A DNA stretch of 8,449 nt, taken from the NCBI GenBank assembly GCA_902470345.1, contig CABRGB010000068.1, positions 1-8,449 on the forward strand, read 5' to 3'. The position numbers were made by a program, and so were the translations under genes. Of this stretch, positions 5,789 through 8,449 are shown in pieces (position 1 is the stretch's first letter; every line of letters begins with the position of its first letter). The stretch comes from an uncultured Collinsella sp. (GTDB lineage: Bacteria > Actinomycetota > Coriobacteriia > Coriobacteriales > Coriobacteriaceae). Below the pieces are notes generated by a model that was not told the origin of the DNA, searched no databases, and worked only from the letters and a program-made list of their open reading frames with translations.

Positions 5789-7726
5789 ATGGAACAGAGG
5801 GTCCTCGGGGGAAGATACCTCCTTAAGGATAAGGTGGGAACGGGCGGTATGGCGACCGTCTTCCGTGCACAGGATCAGGTCCTCGACCGCACGGTTGCCG
5901 TCAAGATCATGCTGCCGCAGTATGCCGGCGACGCCACCTTCGCCGCCCGCTTTAAGCAGGAGGCCCAGGCAGCGGCCGGCCTGTCCTCCCCCTATATCGT
6001 GGGCGTCTACGACTGGGGCAAGGACGGCGACACCTATTACATCGTCATGGAGTACCTGCGCGGTACCGACCTTAAGAGCGGCATCAAGAGCCACGGCGCC
6101 CTCGATCCCAAGAAGGTCGCGCAGATCGGCTCGCAGATCAGCTCCGCGCTTTCGGTCGCACACAAGCACGAGATCATCCACCGCGACATTAAGCCGCAAA
6201 ACATCATGGTGCTGCCCGACGGTAACATCAAGGTAATGGATTTTGGCATCGCACGCGCCAAGAACAGTCATCTCACGCAGGATAACAACGTGCTGGGCAC
6301 CGCCCACTATGTAAGCCCCGAGCAGACCCGCGGCCAGGACCTCGGCCCCACCTCGGATATCTACTCGCTGGGTGTCGTCATGTACGAGTGCGCCACCGGC
6401 CGCGTGCCCTTTGACGGCGACGACGCCATCTCGGTCGCGCTCAAGCAGGTCAACGAGCTCCCCATCCCGCCGAGCCAGATCAACTCCGGCGTCGATGCCG
6501 ACCTGGAGCGCATCATCCTCAAGTGCATGGAGAAGGACCCGGCAAACCGCTTCCAGACGGCCGACGAGCTGCGCCAGGTGCTCAACAGCTACCTGTCCGG
6601 CCGTGCCGTCAACGTCTCGGAGCCCACGCGCATCATCGGTGCCGCCGGCGACCTGGGTGCCACCAAGACCCGCGAGCTTTCCGACTCAACGCGCGCTATG
6701 GTTCGTCCCGTCTCGGGCGTGAGCGGTCAGAACACCGCCCGTAGCGCTGTCTCGGGCTCCACGGGCTCCTACGAGGTCGAGAAGCCTAAGTCCAACAAGA
6801 ACAAGATTATCGCCGCCGTGATTGCCGCCGTCGCCGTGATTGGCGTTGTGGTGGCCTTTGCCACGGGCATGTTCAGTGGCGAACAGGTCACGGTGCCCGA
6901 CGTGCTGGGCAAGGACCAGGAAACCGCTATTGAGCTGATCAAGGAAGCCGGCCTTGAGGTTGGCACCGTCGACCAGAGCTACAACGACGATGTCGACGAG
7001 GGAAAGGTCGCCGAGCAGACCCCCAATGGCAACACCAAGAAGGCCAAGGGCACGAGGGTGAACCTGGTAGTCTCGAAGGGCCCTAAGCCCTCCGAGAAGG
7101 TTGAGGTTCCGCAGCTCGTCGGCCTGACCAAGGACCAGGCCGAGGCCGCACTGGCAAGCGTGGGCCTGAAGGGCAGCGCTTCGGAGGAAGCCAATGAGGC
7201 CGAAGAGGGCCAGGTCTTTGAGCAGAGCACTGTTGCCGGCAAGGAGGTCGAGAAGGGCACGACCATCTCGTACAAGGTCTCCAGCGGCCCGGACACCACC
7301 TCGGTGCCCGATCTGACCGACATGACCGAAGCCCAGGCGCGCAACGCTCTCGACATGGCTGGCTTTGGCGTCGACGTGAGCTACCAGGAAAACGACTCGG
7401 TTACCGAGGGTACCGTAATTAGCTGGAACCCCAGCGGCAAGCAGAAGCCCGGTGCCACGATCACCGTCGTCATCGCCAAGAAGTCCGGCAAGGCCAGCGT
7501 CCCGGGCAACCTGTACGGCAAGAGCATCTCCGCCGCCGTCACCGCGCTCAACAACGCCGGGTTCTACAACATCGCATTCTGCGATCAGAACGGCAACCCC
7601 GTGAGTGGCAACGAGAATGCCACCGTTACGGGCGTCTCCCCCACCGGCAAGCAGTCCACCGACAGCACGATTACGCTGACGGTTTCTATCTCCGGCTCCA
7701 GCGACGACTCCGAGTCTAGCAACTAA
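5789..7726 (+). CDS. pknB: PASTA-domain transmembrane Ser/Thr protein kinase (PknB-like)
   Basis: A 645-residue receptor-like kinase. The cytoplasmic kinase domain covers residues 10 to about 270: G-loop GTGGMATVF (17-25), Lys39 in VAVKI, HRDIKPQN (131-138, catalytic Asp133), DFG (151-153) and SPEQ (176-179). A Thr-rich juxtamembrane segment (about 275-335) leads to one helix (339-360), then four PASTA repeats outside the cell (about 365-432, 437-501, 503-567, 568-636) and a Ser/Asp-rich tail. PASTA domains of this family bind muropeptides or lipid II, which links wall status to phosphorylation of the division and elongation machinery. The ATG at 5789 has TAGGAG at 5778-5783, five nt upstream; the in-frame ATG at 5774 has no such site. 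The activation loop keeps Thr163 (Thr171 of mycobacterial PknB) but has Asp165 where Thr173 would be. The fourth PASTA is divergent and holds a Cys (598). No pknA is present, so this may be the only kinase of the cluster. Confidence 0.95.
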   Translation: MEQRVLGGRYLLKDKVGTGGMATVFRAQDQVLDRTVAVKIMLPQYAGDATFAARFKQEAQAAAGLSSPYIVGVYDWGKDGDTYYIVMEYLRGTDLKSGIKSHGALDPKKVAQIGSQISSALSVAHKHEIIHRDIKPQNIMVLPDGNIKVMDFGIARAKNSHLTQDNNVLGTAHYVSPEQTRGQDLGPTSDIYSLGVVMYECATGRVPFDGDDAISVALKQVNELPIPPSQINSGVDADLERIILKCMEKDPANRFQTADELRQVLNSYLSGRAVNVSEPTRIIGAAGDLGATKTRELSDSTRAMVRPVSGVSGQNTARSAVSGSTGSYEVEKPKSNKNKIIAAVIAAVAVIGVVVAFATGMFSGEQVTVPDVLGKDQETAIELIKEAGLEVGTVDQSYNDDVDEGKVAEQTPNGNTKKAKGTRVNLVVSKGPKPSEKVEVPQLVGLTKDQAEAALASVGLKGSASEEANEAEEGQVFEQSTVAGKEVEKGTTISYKVSSGPDTTSVPDLTDMTEAQARNALDMAGFGVDVSYQENDSVTEGTVISWNPSGKQKPGATITVVIAKKSGKASVPGNLYGKSISAAVTALNNAGFYNIAFCDQNGNPVSGNENATVTGVSPTGKQSTDSTITLTVSISGSSDDSESSN

Positions 7727-7778
7727 CGTCGATCGCTTGTTGCTCCGAGCGGTTTAGACCGCAAACACATTCGCTCAG

Positions 7779-7813
7779 AAGCGCCCGCTTGCTCCCCCAG
7801 CAAGCGGGCGCTT
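7779..7813 (+). terminator. Hairpin terminator at the end of the cluster
   Basis: A perfect 15-bp inverted repeat (AAGCGCCCGCTTGCT, 7779-7793, with its complement at 7799-7813) around a CCCCC loop lies 52 nt after the pknB stop. The downstream T-run is short (CTTTACG), so it may depend on the very stable stem or act partly through Rho or RNA processing. It separates the kinase operon from the independently expressed locus that follows. Confidence 0.8.
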
Positions 7814-7855
7814 TACGTGTCTCAGTAGACATCTGGTGATTTGATTTGGAAAATG

Positions 7856-7885
7856 TGGACGGACCCGCAGCCGGACGGGTAGAAT
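7856..7885 (+). promoter_or_regulatory. Sigma-70/SigA-type promoter for the small RNA
   Basis: The -10 box TAGAAT (7880-7885) matches the consensus in five of six positions. A -35 box TGGACG (7856-7861) lies 18 nt upstream and matches TTGACA in four of six. Transcription would start near 7891-7893. It follows the kinase-operon terminator directly and no reading frame follows it before the next terminator, which is what an independent small-RNA gene looks like. Confidence 0.65.
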
Positions 7886-7891
7886 GTTTCT

Positions 7892-7984
7892 AGAAAACGA
7901 AGCACCCCGCGTAAGTGTTAAGGAACGCGGGCGGCCTAGTTTTCTAACGTGTTAAACGGCCGGGCTGCAACCCCGGCCGTTTTT
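7892..7984 (+). ncRNA. Structured small RNA of about 93 nt, candidate antisense regulator of the facing small gene
   Basis: The segment has its own promoter and an intrinsic terminator and no credible reading frame. The visible folds are: P1, TAGAAAAC (7891-7898) with GTTTTCTA (7939-7946), 8 bp; P2 inside it, CCCGCG (7906-7911) with CGCGGG (7926-7931), with a 14-nt loop (7912-7925); and the terminator hairpin (7954-7982). The P2 loop contains GTTAAGGAA (7917-7925), identical to plus-strand 8115-8123 and therefore antisense to codons 4-6 of the minus-strand gene. A competing hairpin, CGGCC-TA-GTTT with AAAC-GGCCG (7932-7962), would break both P1 and the terminator. I cannot match it to an RNA family by eye; the published Collinsella-1 motif is one family to test. 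It could also be a cis-acting leader, but no plus-strand gene follows. The exact start is inferred from the promoter. Confidence 0.65.
7954..7984 (+). terminator. Intrinsic terminator of the small RNA, probably shared by the convergent gene
   Basis: An 11-bp perfect stem, AAACGGCCGGG (7954-7964) with CCCGGCCGTTT (7972-7982), and a 7-nt loop are followed by a run of five T (7980-7984), a strong Rho-independent signal on the plus strand. The stem also follows the TAA stop of the minus-strand small gene within 1 nt. Read in that direction it ends in TTTAACAC, a weaker T-run, so two-way use is plausible but less certain. Confidence 0.85.
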
Positions 7985-8132
7985 ATTTGCGCTTGCGGCG
8001 CAAATGCCGAGAACCGTCCGCACCGCGCGTGCGCCTACGGACCTTAAACCGAACCTCATACGAATCAAGAAACGCAATGATGAACGTGCCGACCGTCGCA
8101 AGGGCGGCGAGCGCGTTAAGGAATTTCAGCAA
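7983..8132 (-). CDS. Small membrane protein, 49 residues, with basic tail (candidate type I toxin)
   Basis: The frame begins with TTG (8130-8132) 6 nt after a perfect GGAGGT ribosome site (minus strand, plus coordinates 8139-8144) and ends in TAA at 7983-7985. Residues 4-22 are a hydrophobic helix (FLNALAALATVGTFIIAFL) starting almost at the N-terminus. Residues 28-49 hold twelve Arg or Lys and almost no acidic residues, so the tail should stay in the cytoplasm. This pattern of a tiny protein with one N-terminal helix and a charged cytoplasmic tail is shared by Fst- and TxpA-type toxins and by holin-like small proteins, but I see no clear sequence match. The frame is open upstream to a GTG at 8186, which has no ribosome site and lies before the predicted transcript start, so I prefer the TTG. 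It faces the small RNA and shares its terminator region. An ordinary small membrane protein is the main alternative. Confidence 0.55.
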   Translation of the reverse strand: MLKFLNALAALATVGTFIIAFLDSYEVRFKVRRRTRGADGSRHLRRKRK

Positions 8133-8138
8133 TTGGGG

Positions 8139-8144
8139 ACCTCC
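8139..8144 (-). promoter_or_regulatory. Ribosome binding site GGAGGT that fixes the TTG start
   Basis: The minus strand reads GGAGGT at these positions (ACCTCC on the plus strand), a full match to the core anti-Shine-Dalgarno sequence, with 6 nt to the TTG at 8132-8130. It is the strongest ribosome site in the window and is the main reason to believe the small minus-strand gene and its non-ATG start. Confidence 0.65.
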
Positions 8145-8189
8145 GATCAAGTCTTCGGCCGCCCGCGCACGGGATACGTCGCACACACG

Positions 8190-8195
8190 ATTCTA
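8190..8195 (-). promoter_or_regulatory. Candidate -10 box for the small minus-strand gene
   Basis: The minus strand reads TAGAAT here, the same -10 hexamer as the small-RNA promoter. It would start a transcript near 8183 with a leader of about 50 nt before the TTG codon. I see no good -35 box at 16-18 nt (the sequence there is CGCATC or close to it), so the promoter may be weak, activator-dependent or elsewhere. Confidence 0.35.
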
Positions 8196-8275
8196 ACCGA
8201 TGCAGCCCTGATGATGCGGGCGACGGGAAGGGTGGCGCGGGCGGAGCTAGACGAAATGCGACCCATATTGGTGAC

Positions 8276-8311
8276 GCGGGTGTCGACGGTCCGAATCCTG
8301 CCCTCAGACCA
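8276..8311 (+). other. tRNA-3'-end-like segment, plus strand
   Basis: GCGGG (8276-8280) can pair with CCTGC (8297-8301) like a tRNA T-stem, the right side of the loop reads TCCGAAT, and the segment runs on to CAGACCA, as a tRNA 3' end would. The loop is 16 nt instead of 7, and no matching 5' acceptor strand (TCTGAGG or CTGAGGG) exists upstream in the window. It is therefore not a normal tRNA gene. It recurs at 8404-8439 in the second repeat copy. A degenerate tRNA fragment is the simplest reading. Confidence 0.3.
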
Positions 8312-8314
8312 GAA

Positions 8315-8343
8315 GAGCCCGGCACCGTGGTGGTACCGGGCTC
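8315..8343 (+). repeat. Strong hairpin inside the 128-bp repeat unit
   Basis: GAGCCCGG (8315-8322) pairs with CCGGGCTC (8336-8343). Inside, a C-A mismatch is followed by ACC (8324-8326) with GGT (8332-8334) around the loop GTGGT. Just outside, ACCAGA (8308-8313) can pair with TCTGGT (8352-8357) across an asymmetric internal loop. There is no T-run on the plus strand. On the minus strand the stem is followed by CTCTTCTGG. It could be a processing or two-way termination structure between the inward-facing tRNA-like ends. Confidence 0.6.
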
Positions 8344-8353
8344 GGCAAATCTC

Positions 8354-8376
8354 TGGTGCCCCCGGGCGGATTCGAA
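8354..8376 (-). other. tRNA-3'-end-like segment, minus strand
   Basis: Read on the minus strand the segment is TTCGAAT, CCGCC, CGGGGGC, A, CCA. These are exactly the lengths of a tRNA T-loop (7), T-stem 3' strand (5), acceptor 3' strand (7), discriminator and CCA. The 5' strand of the T-stem should read GGCGG, but the bases there are GAGTT, and no acceptor 5' strand is seen. It therefore looks like the end of a tRNA (Leu-like by its acceptor) without the rest, as left by integrating elements or a broken copy. Confidence 0.35.
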
Positions 8377-8449
8377 AACTCCCCCCGCGGGAAAATTGGT
8401 GACGCGGGTGTCGACGGTCCGAATCCTGCCCTCAGACCAGAAGAGCCCG

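Larger units (their letters stand above)
8267..8449 (+). repeat. Direct repeat with 128-bp period, second copy cut by window edge
   Basis: Positions 8267-8321 recur without a mismatch at 8395-8449, 128 bp later; the base before each copy differs (T8266, A8394). One full period (8267-8394) and 55 bases of the next are visible. The unit contains a strong hairpin and two tRNA-3'-end-like segments and no credible gene. The exact match is 55 bases long and ends at the window edge, so the array may continue, or the repeat may exist elsewhere in the genome and have stopped the assembly here. Confidence 0.85.

Noticed and set aside
7749..7762. Small palindrome GCGGT-TTAG-ACCGC after the pknB stop
   Set aside because: It is only five base pairs with no T-run, next to a far stronger hairpin at 7779-7813; no evidence for a separate role.
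8222..8311. A complete tRNA gene ending in CCA at 8311
   Set aside because: No 5' acceptor strand pairs with the 3' end, the T-loop is 16 nt, and I could not fit a D arm or anticodon arm.
8004..8402. Plus-strand frame of 132 codons
   Set aside because: It runs antisense through the small gene and then translates the repeat and tRNA-like segments. There is no ribosome site, and it follows a strong terminator.
8267..8449. CRISPR array
   Set aside because: There is only one and a half copies of a repeat longer than any CRISPR repeat, with a structured unit and no spacer pattern or cas genes.

Overview
The window is high in G+C and carries an actinobacterial cell-envelope signalling and cell-wall synthesis cluster. 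The layout, the Ala/Pro/Glu-rich protein composition and the fused SEDS-transpeptidase gene suggest a gut Coriobacteriia genome, probably Collinsella-like. That assignment is inference; no rRNA or other taxonomic marker lies in the window. The last 55 bases repeat an upstream segment exactly, which suggests the right edge is the end of an assembled contig.

Positions 2-7726 hold one plus-strand cluster: the C-terminus of an FhaA-like FHA protein (cut by the left edge), a membrane-anchored FhaB-like FHA protein, a PP2C phosphatase of the PstP type with a long disordered N-terminus, a 956-residue fusion of a RodA/FtsW glycosyltransferase with a class B penicillin-binding protein, and a PASTA-domain Ser/Thr kinase of the PknB type. 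The first four are almost certainly co-transcribed (ATGA overlap, gaps of 6 and 16 nt). The kinase follows a 132-nt gap, the only long one in the cluster. The usual logic is that the kinase senses peptidoglycan or lipid II through PASTA domains, the phosphatase reverses its marks, the FHA proteins read phosphothreonines, and the SEDS-PBP enzyme builds the wall. No second kinase (pknA) is present between the fusion gene and pknB. The cluster ends at a 15-bp perfect hairpin (7779-7813).

Positions 7820-8200 hold what I consider the most interesting part. A promoter (about 7856-7885) drives a roughly 93-nt RNA with no reading frame, ending at an intrinsic terminator (7954-7984). Facing it on the minus strand is a 49-codon gene (8132-7983) with a perfect GGAGGT ribosome site, an N-terminal membrane helix and a very basic tail; its stop codon abuts the same terminator. 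The apical loop of the small RNA holds nine nucleotides (GTTAAGGAA) perfectly antisense to codons 4-6 of the small gene. This is the geometry of a type I toxin-antitoxin locus of the Fst/TxpA kind, but I recognise neither sequence.

Positions 8267-8449 hold a direct repeat with a 128-bp period. It carries a strong hairpin flanked by inward-facing sequences that resemble tRNA 3' ends. I find no complete tRNA, no insertion sequence and no CRISPR array. Between 8133 and 8449 (317 bases without a gene) I see only the leader and candidate promoter of the small gene and this repeat.
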